From CAIRDP01 sp037134895 (GTDB lineage Bacteria > Bacteroidota > Bacteroidia > Bacteroidales > FEN-979), in the NCBI GenBank assembly GCA_037134895.1, contig JBAXLI010000006.1, forward strand, positions 1 through 64,000: a DNA stretch of 64,000 bases. The letters run 5' to 3'. The position numbers and the translations under genes are program-made. Below, in pieces: positions 51,922 to 60,430 of this stretch; within the stretch, counting starts at the first letter, position 1, and each line of letters starts with the position of its first letter. Under the pieces are notes generated by a model, which worked only from the letters and a program-made list of their open reading frames with translations, was not told the origin of the DNA and made no database searches.

Positions 51922-53184
51922 ATGCTCCTGATTCAAAAGAAACTCTCGAACCTGTTTTACCTGCTCATCGGCTTTCCAAGTACCGCGATGGGCTTTGCCC
52001 TATCGATCCAGATCGCTGTTCTGAGTTGGATACTGCGGACGAAATACAACCTCGAAATCGACCAGATAGGTATCGTGTGGGCCGCCGGTCCGATTGCCGG
52101 TATCCTCGGCCAGCCGCTTGTCGGACTGATCAGCGACAAGATCTGGTTTTGGGGCGGAAGGCGTAAGCCTTTTATAATTATCGGAGGGATGCTGGCAGCC
52201 CTGATGATCTTCGCCCTTCCCAACATTGATAAAATTAATGATTTCTTCGGGATCGGCAGTATACTTGCTGTAGCTGTAACTGTAGCCCTGACCCTCGACC
52301 TTTCGATCAACATCAGCTTCAACCCTACACGGGCCATCATTGCCGATGTGACTCCTGACGGACAACCCCGTACCAAAGGATACACCTGGATGCAGAGTGT
52401 TTCAAACCTCTTCGGCAGCGGGGCCTATCTTATGGGAGCCCTTATCAGCAACTACTTCCTTATCTATGCCGGTGTGATCATCGTGTTCCTTTTCTCTATA
52501 GGGCCGCTGATCTTCATCGAGGAGCCCCGGGAACTTAAAGCATCGGAAGACGATAAAGGCAATGCCGTGAAGACTAAAACCCAGTGGGGAGAGCTTTTCA
52601 AACTGTATGTTGCTCACAGCTTTTCATGGCTGGGCATACAAACCATGTTTGTGTATATTTTCGCTTACCTGGAACAGAAAATGCCTTCAATGCAGAACGT
52701 CCCGGCCGCCGACCGCAACGCCCATCTGGGACAGATGATAGGCTGGTCGTTTTTTATCCTGAACGCAGTAGGCGCTATTTGGCCTGCATTTCTGCTTGCC
52801 CCGATGAGCAAAAAGGCAGGCCGGGTAAAAACCCAGGCCCTGATGGTGGCCAGTATGAGCGCAGGATATTTCGGGATAGTTTTCCTGGCAAGTACTCCAT
52901 TCATGCTGTATGCAATGATGTGCGTGCTGACTCTCGGATGGGCTGCCGTCGTGAGCCTGCCGTTTGCCATCATGTCTGAAAAAGTCGACAAAACCAGGAT
53001 GGGATTCTTTATGGGCATCTTCAACCTCAGCGTCGTACTTCCCCAGCTTGTTGCAAGCCTTGCAATCGGGCGTGTGATCAACCAGGCAGCAGACAAAAGC
53101 ATGGTATTTGTCATAAGTGGTGTATCACTTGCCATTTCAGCTTTCCTCTGGCTGTTCGTGAGCGAGAAAAAGAAATCTGTTTAA
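51922..53184 (+). CDS. SLC45/GPH-like MFS sugar symporter (second copy)
   Basis: A 420-residue inner-membrane protein with about 12 hydrophobic segments. It shares the SLC45-like features of the first copy: GRRKPFIIIGG after helix 2 and NPTRAIIADVTPDGQP between helices 4 and 5. Similarity to the first copy is visible mainly at these motifs, so the two are old paralogues and may carry different sugars (for example maltose and a longer or modified dextrin). It lies 22 bp after the SusA-like gene. Confidence 0.82.
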   Translation: MLLIQKKLSNLFYLLIGFPSTAMGFALSIQIAVLSWILRTKYNLEIDQIGIVWAAGPIAGILGQPLVGLISDKIWFWGGRRKPFIIIGGMLAALMIFALPNIDKINDFFGIGSILAVAVTVALTLDLSINISFNPTRAIIADVTPDGQPRTKGYTWMQSVSNLFGSGAYLMGALISNYFLIYAGVIIVFLFSIGPLIFIEEPRELKASEDDKGNAVKTKTQWGELFKLYVAHSFSWLGIQTMFVYIFAYLEQKMPSMQNVPAADRNAHLGQMIGWSFFILNAVGAIWPAFLLAPMSKKAGRVKTQALMVASMSAGYFGIVFLASTPFMLYAMMCVLTLGWAAVVSLPFAIMSEKVDKTRMGFFMGIFNLSVVLPQLVASLAIGRVINQAADKSMVFVISGVSLAISAFLWLFVSEKKKSV

Positions 53185-53194
53185 AACCTCAGAA

Positions 53195-54628
53195 ATGTAC
53201 AAAGCCATTGGTATACTTTTCCTCCTGACAGCAAGCCTGGGATCTGAAGCCCAGACTTTTCAGAAATTTCTCGACAGGATCAATGCCCTTCCTCTTACTG
53301 AAAGACAGGCCGTGGCCGACAGTTTCATCACAGCCTGTCCATCCTTTCCTTTTATTGAGTTTGACACCCTTGCGCATCTGATATATACCGGAACAACCAC
53401 TTCCGTAGCGATGGCCGGAGATGCCACACAATGGAACCCCAATGAGAACTTTACACTGATACAGGGAACGACCTTCTGGTACCTTACTAAAAAATACGAA
53501 GCTGATGCCCGCCTCGACTATAAACTGGTGACCGGGGGCAGTAACTGGATTCTCGATCCCAGGAACCCTAAAACCTGCATTGGTGGCTATGGCCCAAACT
53601 CTGAACTAAGGATGGGAGGCAACGTCCCTCCACCCGAAGTCCTGTATTACCCTGAAATCCCTCACGGGACAATCAAAGACACTACATTTCACAGCATTCT
53701 ATTCAACAATACAAGGCAGGTATTGATCTATCTACCTCCTTCATACCCCCTGCCCGGAATGGAGTACCCTGTGATCCTCTTCCACGACGGGCCTGAGTAC
53801 ATCAGCCTGGCCACCGCGAGAAACGTTCTGGATTACCTTATCGCAAACAAAATAATGAACCCTGTGGTCGGGATCTTCGTACCCCCCGTCGACCGGCAAC
53901 CCGAGTACGCCGGGACAAAGATTGACCTGTTCACATCATTCATTACAACAGAATTGATGCCCTTTTTCGACCAGAGATATAAGATCAGCAAAGACCCTGC
54001 TAAACGGGCCACCCTGGGCGCCTCCGACGGGGGGAATATTGCCCTCTACCTGGGAGTTAAAAAGCCCGGTTGCTTCGGGAAGATTGCAGCCCAGTCGAGC
54101 GACGTCATCCCTGCAATAAGCGACGCTCTTCAGAACGGGCCAAAACTAAACCTCAGTTTCTATATCGACATCGGCACATACGATATCCCGCAACTGATCC
54201 CAATGGTGCACAACCTTCGCGACATCCTGCAGGCTAAAGGGTATTCCTACAGCTTCCGTGAGATCCATGAGGGACACTCCTGGGGTAACTGGAGAGAACA
54301 CCTGAGGATCCCTTTGATGCAGTTTTTTCCTTATTCCTTGGGGATGAGTGAGATCCCCGACGACAATATCATCCGCCTTGAACCAAACAGGCCAAACCCT
54401 TTCAGGGGAAATACCGATATTATCTTCACTGCCCCTGCCGGTTCAACAGTTCATCTCGATCTTTGCGATTTCTCAGGAAGACTGCTTGAATCAATCTTCA
54501 GCGGGACCGTTTCCGTGACCTCCGGAAGCATCAGGTTCAGCAAGGGAAACCTTAAGGCAGGAAACTACCTCTGCACACTTGAGGTCGGGGGTTACCACAC
54601 CAGCAGAATTTTTACAATCATTGATTAA
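53195..54628 (+). CDS. T9SS-secreted esterase-fold protein with early-set domain
   Basis: A 477-residue protein with a signal peptide (LGSEAQ). An early-set (CBM48-like) domain at about 55-150 has the AGDATQWNP and WILDPRNP signatures of enterochelin-esterase-like proteins. The alpha/beta-hydrolase domain at about 165-385 has RQVLIYLPPSY, the nucleophile in GASDGGNIAL and a His in HEGHSWGNW. A T9SS sorting domain follows (NRPNPFRGN to TSRIFTIID). Family members cleave esters, including acyl groups on polysaccharides. In a starch cluster, deacylation of a modified glucan is a possibility, not a demonstrated role. The start overlaps nothing; the gap to the transporter is 10 bp. Confidence 0.82.
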   Translation: MYKAIGILFLLTASLGSEAQTFQKFLDRINALPLTERQAVADSFITACPSFPFIEFDTLAHLIYTGTTTSVAMAGDATQWNPNENFTLIQGTTFWYLTKKYEADARLDYKLVTGGSNWILDPRNPKTCIGGYGPNSELRMGGNVPPPEVLYYPEIPHGTIKDTTFHSILFNNTRQVLIYLPPSYPLPGMEYPVILFHDGPEYISLATARNVLDYLIANKIMNPVVGIFVPPVDRQPEYAGTKIDLFTSFITTELMPFFDQRYKISKDPAKRATLGASDGGNIALYLGVKKPGCFGKIAAQSSDVIPAISDALQNGPKLNLSFYIDIGTYDIPQLIPMVHNLRDILQAKGYSYSFREIHEGHSWGNWREHLRIPLMQFFPYSLGMSEIPDDNIIRLEPNRPNPFRGNTDIIFTAPAGSTVHLDLCDFSGRLLESIFSGTVSVTSGSIRFSKGNLKAGNYLCTLEVGGYHTSRIFTIID

Positions 54629-54660
54629 AGCCATATTTCTAACAATAAAATGCTGAATTC

Positions 54661-57048
54661 ATGAAACATTTAAACAGTTACTTGTACTTTATGGGCTTTG
54701 CCGTATTGCTGTTTTCCTGCAGCAAAGGAAGCGATATCCCCGTTTCAAAAGACCCCCAGATGCTAAAGCTTTCAGCCCCTGTTGTTGTGAACACCACCGA
54801 CTCAACAGTGCTTGAACTCAGCGACTACCTGCTGTATCCCAACAAAATAGACTCGTTTTTCGTCGACAAGTCCTTACAGGCTTTGATTTCACCTGATTCA
54901 TTGCGGATGGTCATTCACCCGCAGAACCAGAATTTTCCACGGCTCAGCATCATGACAATATGGTCAGGGGGATTCTCTTATTCCCTGCTGCTCGAACGTT
55001 CACAAAAGATACATTACCGCTTCGGTTTTGATCCGGGTAACAAGAAGTATAAAAGGGTTCAGATCGCCGGACAGATGAACGACTGGAATGCTTCAGGCGG
55101 ACCCATGTTCATGAAAGAAGGGAAATGGTACATCGACCTGCATCTTTTCCCTGGAAAATATCAGTATAAAATTGTTTGTGACGGAAAGTGGATGAGTGAC
55201 CGCAACAATACCGATTCGGTTTCAAATAACTCGGGCGGTTTTAACTCCCTGCTGACGCTTGGAAACCTCAATCAGCAAGGTCTCCCCTTGTTGTATACAA
55301 AGGAAGCCGATGGACGTAAACTCAGTCTTGGTATAAAGAATAATGCCGACACGATCTTTGTACTCTGGGATAATCATATGCTCGACAGCAGGTTCTGGAA
55401 GGCCGACAGCAACGGCATTCATATCAGCGTTCCTAAATCAGCATCTTCTTTCGACCGCAGCTTTGTAAGGGCCTGGGCTGTAAATAAAACAGGTATCTCT
55501 AATGAGATACTGATCCCGCTCGAAGACGGGAAAGTAATTACCGAGGCTGCAAAACTGAAGCGCACCGACCAGGAAACAATGATATTATATTTCATGATGG
55601 TTGACCGCTTCAGCGATGGCAGCAAAGAAAACAACGCCCCCATTGCTGATAAGGATATCGATCCAAAAGTCAATTATATGGGAGGCGATCTCAGCGGGAT
55701 CACAAAGGAAATTGACAAGGGGTACTTCTCAAAGCTTGGTGTAAACACCCTGTGGATCTCCCCTGTGACACAGAATCCCAGGGAAGGGTATGTGGAGTTC
55801 CCTGCACCCCATAGAAAATTTTCAGGCTATCACGGGTACTGGCCGATAACCCTGACCACCATCGATACCAGGTTCGGAACCCCTGATGAACTGCACAAGC
55901 TTGTAAACGATGCCCACTCTCAGGGACTGAATGTCATCCTCGACTTTGTTTCACATCATGCCCATGAGAATTATCCTGTGTTCAAAGCACATCCCGACTG
56001 GATCACCCAGCTCGACCTTCCGGGAAAAAGAAAAAACATAAGGATGTTCGACGAAAACAGGCTTACAACATGGTTCGATATCTTCCTCCCAACGTTCGAC
56101 CTTCAGAAACCTGAAGTGGCCCAAATGGTTTCCGATTCTGCAGCATTCTGGATCAGGGAATATAATATTGACGGCTTCAGGCATGATGCTGCCAAACATG
56201 TACCTGAAAACTACTGGAGGATGCTGAATAAAAAACTTACTCAACAGGTCGTGATACCCCAGGGAAGGAAGGTATACCAGATCGGCGAAACCTTTGGAAG
56301 TCGTGAACTTGTAAAGAGTTATATCAATCCCGGTATGCTCGATGCCCAGTTCGAATTTAACCTCTATTGGGATGCCAGGGCTGCCTTTGCTACTGACAAT
56401 GCGTCCTTTCGCGACCTGAATTTTTCACTCCAGCAGTCGTTTAGCTATTACGGAGAACACAACCTCATGGGAAATATCACAGGGAACCAGGATATGCCAA
56501 GGTTCATCTCTTATGCCAGCAACTCCCTGAGCTTTTCGGAGGATGCAGGTGAAGCCGGATGGAAGCGTGACATAGAAGTAAAGGACACCATCGGATACAG
56601 GAGACTGGCATCACTCATGGCATTCAACATGACCATCCCGGGAATCCCCGTGATCTATTATGGGGACGAATATGGAATGCCCGGGGCCGGTGATCCCGAC
56701 AACCGGAGGATGATGAAGTTCGACAGCCTGAATGCCAGCGAAAAACACCTGCTGGGAATTACGTCAAAACTTGCAAATCTTCGCCGTACAAGCATGCCGT
56801 TGATCTATGGCGATTTTACCACACTGAAAGTCAATGATAAGGTGTTTGTATACATGCGTTCTTACTTCGATAAAGCGGTCATCGTTATATTCAATAAAGA
56901 CCAGAATCAGAAAAAGATTGAATTTGACATCCCTGAACGCTATATCAAACTAGCCTTCATATCAACATTTGGTAACCAGTTCACACTTGAGAAGGGTAAG
57001 GTAACTATTTCATTAAACGGTAATTCATTTGAACTTTTAACAAATTAA
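54661..57048 (+). CDS. GH13 alpha-amylase-family lipoprotein with N-terminal glucan-binding-like domain
   Basis: A 795-residue lipoprotein (LLFSCSKG, Cys20). Residues about 115-205 form a CBM48/AMPK-type early-set domain (VQIAGQMNDWNA, GKYQYKIVCDG). A second beta domain follows at about 210-300, then a GH13 barrel with Asp509 (GFRHDAAKH), Glu543 (IGETFG) and Asp611 (GNQDMPR), and a C-terminal beta domain. The lipid anchor suggests display on the outer membrane, like SusG, or attachment on the periplasmic side. It should cut alpha-1,4 links in starch or glycogen. The gap to the next gene is 7 bp, so they are surely co-transcribed. Confidence 0.88.
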   Translation: MKHLNSYLYFMGFAVLLFSCSKGSDIPVSKDPQMLKLSAPVVVNTTDSTVLELSDYLLYPNKIDSFFVDKSLQALISPDSLRMVIHPQNQNFPRLSIMTIWSGGFSYSLLLERSQKIHYRFGFDPGNKKYKRVQIAGQMNDWNASGGPMFMKEGKWYIDLHLFPGKYQYKIVCDGKWMSDRNNTDSVSNNSGGFNSLLTLGNLNQQGLPLLYTKEADGRKLSLGIKNNADTIFVLWDNHMLDSRFWKADSNGIHISVPKSASSFDRSFVRAWAVNKTGISNEILIPLEDGKVITEAAKLKRTDQETMILYFMMVDRFSDGSKENNAPIADKDIDPKVNYMGGDLSGITKEIDKGYFSKLGVNTLWISPVTQNPREGYVEFPAPHRKFSGYHGYWPITLTTIDTRFGTPDELHKLVNDAHSQGLNVILDFVSHHAHENYPVFKAHPDWITQLDLPGKRKNIRMFDENRLTTWFDIFLPTFDLQKPEVAQMVSDSAAFWIREYNIDGFRHDAAKHVPENYWRMLNKKLTQQVVIPQGRKVYQIGETFGSRELVKSYINPGMLDAQFEFNLYWDARAAFATDNASFRDLNFSLQQSFSYYGEHNLMGNITGNQDMPRFISYASNSLSFSEDAGEAGWKRDIEVKDTIGYRRLASLMAFNMTIPGIPVIYYGDEYGMPGAGDPDNRRMMKFDSLNASEKHLLGITSKLANLRRTSMPLIYGDFTTLKVNDKVFVYMRSYFDKAVIVIFNKDQNQKKIEFDIPERYIKLAFISTFGNQFTLEKGKVTISLNGNSFELLTN

Positions 57049-57055
57049 CACGGTT

Positions 57056-58414
57056 ATGAAGAGAACATTAATTTTCATTGCTGCAATTCTTGTGATTATG
57101 AGTGCATGCAAACCTAAAACCGAACCGAAAGCAGTTGGCGGGAAAGTGGTGCATCCCGATTGGAGCCGCAACGCCACTATTTATGAGGTGAATGTGAGGC
57201 AATACACCCCCGAAGGTACCTTCAAAGCTCTCCAGCAACATCTTCCCCGCCTGAAAAAGATGGGCGTTGATATACTCTGGCTGATGCCAATTAATCCTAT
57301 CGGTGAAAAGAACCGCAAAGGAAAACTGGGCAGCTACTATGCAGTAAAGGATTACCTGGCAGTCAACCCTGAATACGGTAACATCAGCGATCTGAAAGAG
57401 CTTGTTTCCAAAGCTCATGAACTGGGAATGTACGTAATTGTCGACTGGGTTGCCAACCATACTTCCTGGGACAATGCACTGGTGACCCAGCATCCCGACT
57501 GGTATAAAAAAGACTCAACCGGAAAGATCATCCCACCTGTCGCCGACTGGTCTGATGTTGCAGGCCTGGATTATTCCAATAAGGACCTGAGGAAGTACAT
57601 GACCGATGCACTTTGCTATTGGGTAAAAGAAGCCAATATCGACGGTTACCGTTGTGATGTGGCCGGCATGGTTCCTGTGAACTTCTGGAACGAAGCCGTC
57701 CCCCAGGTCAAAGCCATAAAACCCATCTTTATGCTCGCCGAATGGGAAACACCGGAAATGCACGATTCCGCTTTTGATGCGACCTATTCATGGGATTTGT
57801 ACAAACTCGCCAATGACATCGCGGCAGGGAAAAAAACAGCCGACAAGATTGATTCAAACTATGCAGGCGAAACAAAAAAATATTCTCCCGATGCTTACCG
57901 GATGAGGTTCACTTCGAATCACGATGAAAATTCCTGGAACGGCACCGAATATGAAAGACTTGGTCCCGCCGCTCAGACCTTTGCAGTATTCTGTTTCACA
58001 TTCCCGGGTTTCCCCCTCATCTACACCGGGCAGGAATCAGAAATGAAGCGCAGGCTGCGTTTCTTTGACAAGGATACCGTACCCTGGGGAAATTATCCGC
58101 TCGAAGGGTTCTACACTGCTCTCTGTAATCTTAAGAAAACGAACAAAGCCCTGCAGAATGGAGCTGCCGGCGGCCCGCTCGTCAAGATCAGGAACGATAA
58201 CGAGAAAGTCGTTTACTCATTCATGAGGGAAAAAGACGGGAATAAAGTCCTGGTAATCCTCAATCTCTCTTCGGCACCATGCAAGGTGAAATTCCCTGAA
58301 GGCCTGCCCGCCGACACCTGGAAATCTCTTTTTGGCAGTGAAAATCTGAACACCGCCAAAGACCTTGTTATGAAACTGAAACCCTGGGAGTATAAAGTGT
58401 ATACTAAACAGTAA
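57056..58414 (+). CDS. GH13 alpha-amylase-family lipoprotein (short)
   Basis: A 452-residue lipoprotein (IMSACKPK, Cys18). The GH13 barrel begins at once (ATIYEVNVRQYTPEGT) and has Asp201 (GYRCDVAGM), Glu229 (LAEWETPE) and Asp290 (TSNHDENSW). The C-terminal beta domain is short. No accessory glucan-binding domain is visible, unlike the preceding GH13 gene. It probably acts on soluble maltodextrin. It belongs to the same operon. Confidence 0.88.
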   Translation: MKRTLIFIAAILVIMSACKPKTEPKAVGGKVVHPDWSRNATIYEVNVRQYTPEGTFKALQQHLPRLKKMGVDILWLMPINPIGEKNRKGKLGSYYAVKDYLAVNPEYGNISDLKELVSKAHELGMYVIVDWVANHTSWDNALVTQHPDWYKKDSTGKIIPPVADWSDVAGLDYSNKDLRKYMTDALCYWVKEANIDGYRCDVAGMVPVNFWNEAVPQVKAIKPIFMLAEWETPEMHDSAFDATYSWDLYKLANDIAAGKKTADKIDSNYAGETKKYSPDAYRMRFTSNHDENSWNGTEYERLGPAAQTFAVFCFTFPGFPLIYTGQESEMKRRLRFFDKDTVPWGNYPLEGFYTALCNLKKTNKALQNGAAGGPLVKIRNDNEKVVYSFMREKDGNKVLVILNLSSAPCKVKFPEGLPADTWKSLFGSENLNTAKDLVMKLKPWEYKVYTKQ

Positions 58415-58452
58415 TCAGGCCAGGCGAAATCCGTTTTACCGGCCTTAAAATT

Positions 58453-60429
58453 ATGAAAACATATTCTTTACGGGCATCCGTGCTTGCATGGGCCTTGAGT
58501 TTGATTATGATAACTGCCATTCAATCGAACGCACAGGATAACAATCCTTTTCAAAAGACAAAAAGTATCAGGGAGACTTTTCAGGTCTTGCCTGTTTTCG
58601 AAGTCGTACCCCTTGGCTGGATCAAAGAGCAGATCACCGAAAATCTGCACGGGTTTACCGGCCATCTCGATTCACTGGTACCTGATCTTATACTGGCGGA
58701 TGACATTTACGGGAAGAACCGTCGCGGTAAACACGACAAGGCAAAGGACGTGGGAGCGATAACTGAGAACGGCGAACTCCAGGAACAGTTCCTCTGGTGG
58801 AACAGTGAGACCCAAAGCAACTGGCGCGACGGGTACATACGTTCGGCTATACTTACCGGTGATAAGGAACATCTCAAGCGAGCGGCCGATTATATACAAT
58901 ATATCCTTATGACCCAGGATACCGATGGATACCTGGGTATTTATAAAAAAGAACTGCGGTATAAATTTGACAACGAGAACGGCGAATTATGGTCAAAAGC
59001 CACCCTGCTCAGGGGAATGCTGGCCTGGTATGAATTCACGAGGAATTTCACGATCCTGAAATCGGTTGAAACAGCTGTGAAGAATGTGATGAGGGCCTAT
59101 CCTGCAAATAACTCACATCCCTTCTTTTCGGTCAACCCTGATGCCGGTGGCATAACCCACGGGCTCGCCTTTACCGATGTCCTCGAAGAACTATGGAGGA
59201 TCACCGGCAAGGAAGAATACAGGGATTACTGTACTTTTCTTTACCAGGATTTCTCTGAGCAGACCCTAAACGAAGACGCCCAATATAAGAAGCTTTGCGA
59301 TACATCCCTTCTTCTCAAAGGCCATGGAGCTCATACCTATGAACACCTTCGTTCCGTTGCCTCAGCCTGTTACGCTTCAGGGAACCCAATGCTGACAAAA
59401 GCCTTGAAAAATTTCCTCTACAAGATCAGCCTGGAATCCAATCCATCGGGCGGCCCTTCAGGCGATGAGTGGGTTGGAGGGAAAAAGGCCGACGCCACCT
59501 CGAAAGGATACGAATATTGCTCGCTTCATGAACTAATGAACAGCTATGCTTCACTTCTTGCCAAAACAGGCGATGCTGATTTTGGTGAATATTGCGAGAA
59601 TATCTTCTTCAATGCCGCCCAGGGTGCAAGAAATCCCTTTGAGAGTTCCATTGCATACCTGAAGACCGACAACTCCTGGTCAATGTGCGGAGGGCTTAAC
59701 GGGGACACGACCATTAAAACCCAGACCCGTTACAAATATTCACCGGTACACCAGGATGTGGCGGTTTGCTGTGTTCCGAATGCCGGCCGTATTGCCCCTT
59801 ACTTTGTTCAGAACATGTGGATGAAGAATGATGAAGGGCTGATCGCAGTGTTGCTGGGGCCTTGTCAGGTTGAAACCACGTTTAAAGGTAAAAGAGTTAA
59901 TATCGAAGAGCAAACATCCTATCCTTATGACAATACCCTGGTATTCACGGTGAGCACTTTTGACACTGATTTTGAGTTGAAGATCAGGCGACCTGCCTGG
60001 GCCAAACAGATCACTGTAAGCGAGGAATATACAGAAGAGAAAGGATATATCGTAATAAAGCGCCATTGGAAAGGTGAACATTCGGTTAGCATTCAGTTTA
60101 ATCCCCAGCCAGAACGCAGGCAAGACCTGAACGGGGAATATTACTTCACACACGGAGCTCTTATGCTGGCCCGTCCGGTTGAAAGCATCGGGCTTCAGAC
60201 AAAGACGTTTCCTTTAAAAGGCTTCAGGGACATGCATTACAGGCCGGCAAACAGGACTGTATTCGAATACGCAGGGGAAAAGATCAGGCAAACCCGAACC
60301 GGCAAGCCCGAGTTCTCAACTCTTTTATATAATCCAACGTCAGGGAAAAATGAAGCGGTTACCCTTGTCCCTCTGGGGAGGACTATCCTTCGGCAAGCCA
60401 CGTTCAAACCCAAATCAGAAGACAACTAA
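58453..60429 (+). CDS. GH127-like (DUF1680) secreted glycosidase
   Basis: A 658-residue protein with a signal peptide (IQSNAQ). It has an (alpha/alpha)6-barrel-type domain with the GH127 hallmarks: GYEYCSLHEL (Glu354 and Cys356) and the double cysteine Cys439-Cys440 in AVCCVPNAGRI. In characterised GH127 beta-L-arabinofuranosidases these residues hold zinc and supply the nucleophile Cys. A beta-sandwich C-terminal part follows. GH127/DUF1680 members act on arabinose- or other sugar-containing glycans, so its presence inside an alpha-glucan operon is odd. The next gene starts one base after its stop. Confidence 0.82.
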   Translation: MKTYSLRASVLAWALSLIMITAIQSNAQDNNPFQKTKSIRETFQVLPVFEVVPLGWIKEQITENLHGFTGHLDSLVPDLILADDIYGKNRRGKHDKAKDVGAITENGELQEQFLWWNSETQSNWRDGYIRSAILTGDKEHLKRAADYIQYILMTQDTDGYLGIYKKELRYKFDNENGELWSKATLLRGMLAWYEFTRNFTILKSVETAVKNVMRAYPANNSHPFFSVNPDAGGITHGLAFTDVLEELWRITGKEEYRDYCTFLYQDFSEQTLNEDAQYKKLCDTSLLLKGHGAHTYEHLRSVASACYASGNPMLTKALKNFLYKISLESNPSGGPSGDEWVGGKKADATSKGYEYCSLHELMNSYASLLAKTGDADFGEYCENIFFNAAQGARNPFESSIAYLKTDNSWSMCGGLNGDTTIKTQTRYKYSPVHQDVAVCCVPNAGRIAPYFVQNMWMKNDEGLIAVLLGPCQVETTFKGKRVNIEEQTSYPYDNTLVFTVSTFDTDFELKIRRPAWAKQITVSEEYTEEKGYIVIKRHWKGEHSVSIQFNPQPERRQDLNGEYYFTHGALMLARPVESIGLQTKTFPLKGFRDMHYRPANRTVFEYAGEKIRQTRTGKPEFSTLLYNPTSGKNEAVTLVPLGRTILRQATFKPKSEDN

Positions 60430-60430
60430 T

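Noticed and set aside
54661..57048. Calling the 795-residue lipoprotein SusG
   Set aside because: It is a lipid-anchored GH13 enzyme but carries N-terminal early-set domains, whereas SusG has a CBM58 inserted in the barrel; orthology is not supported.
60350..60430. Upstream ATG at 60350 as start of the last GH13 gene
   Set aside because: It would overlap the GH127-like gene by 80 bp and place extra residues before a clear signal peptide that begins at the ATG at 60431.
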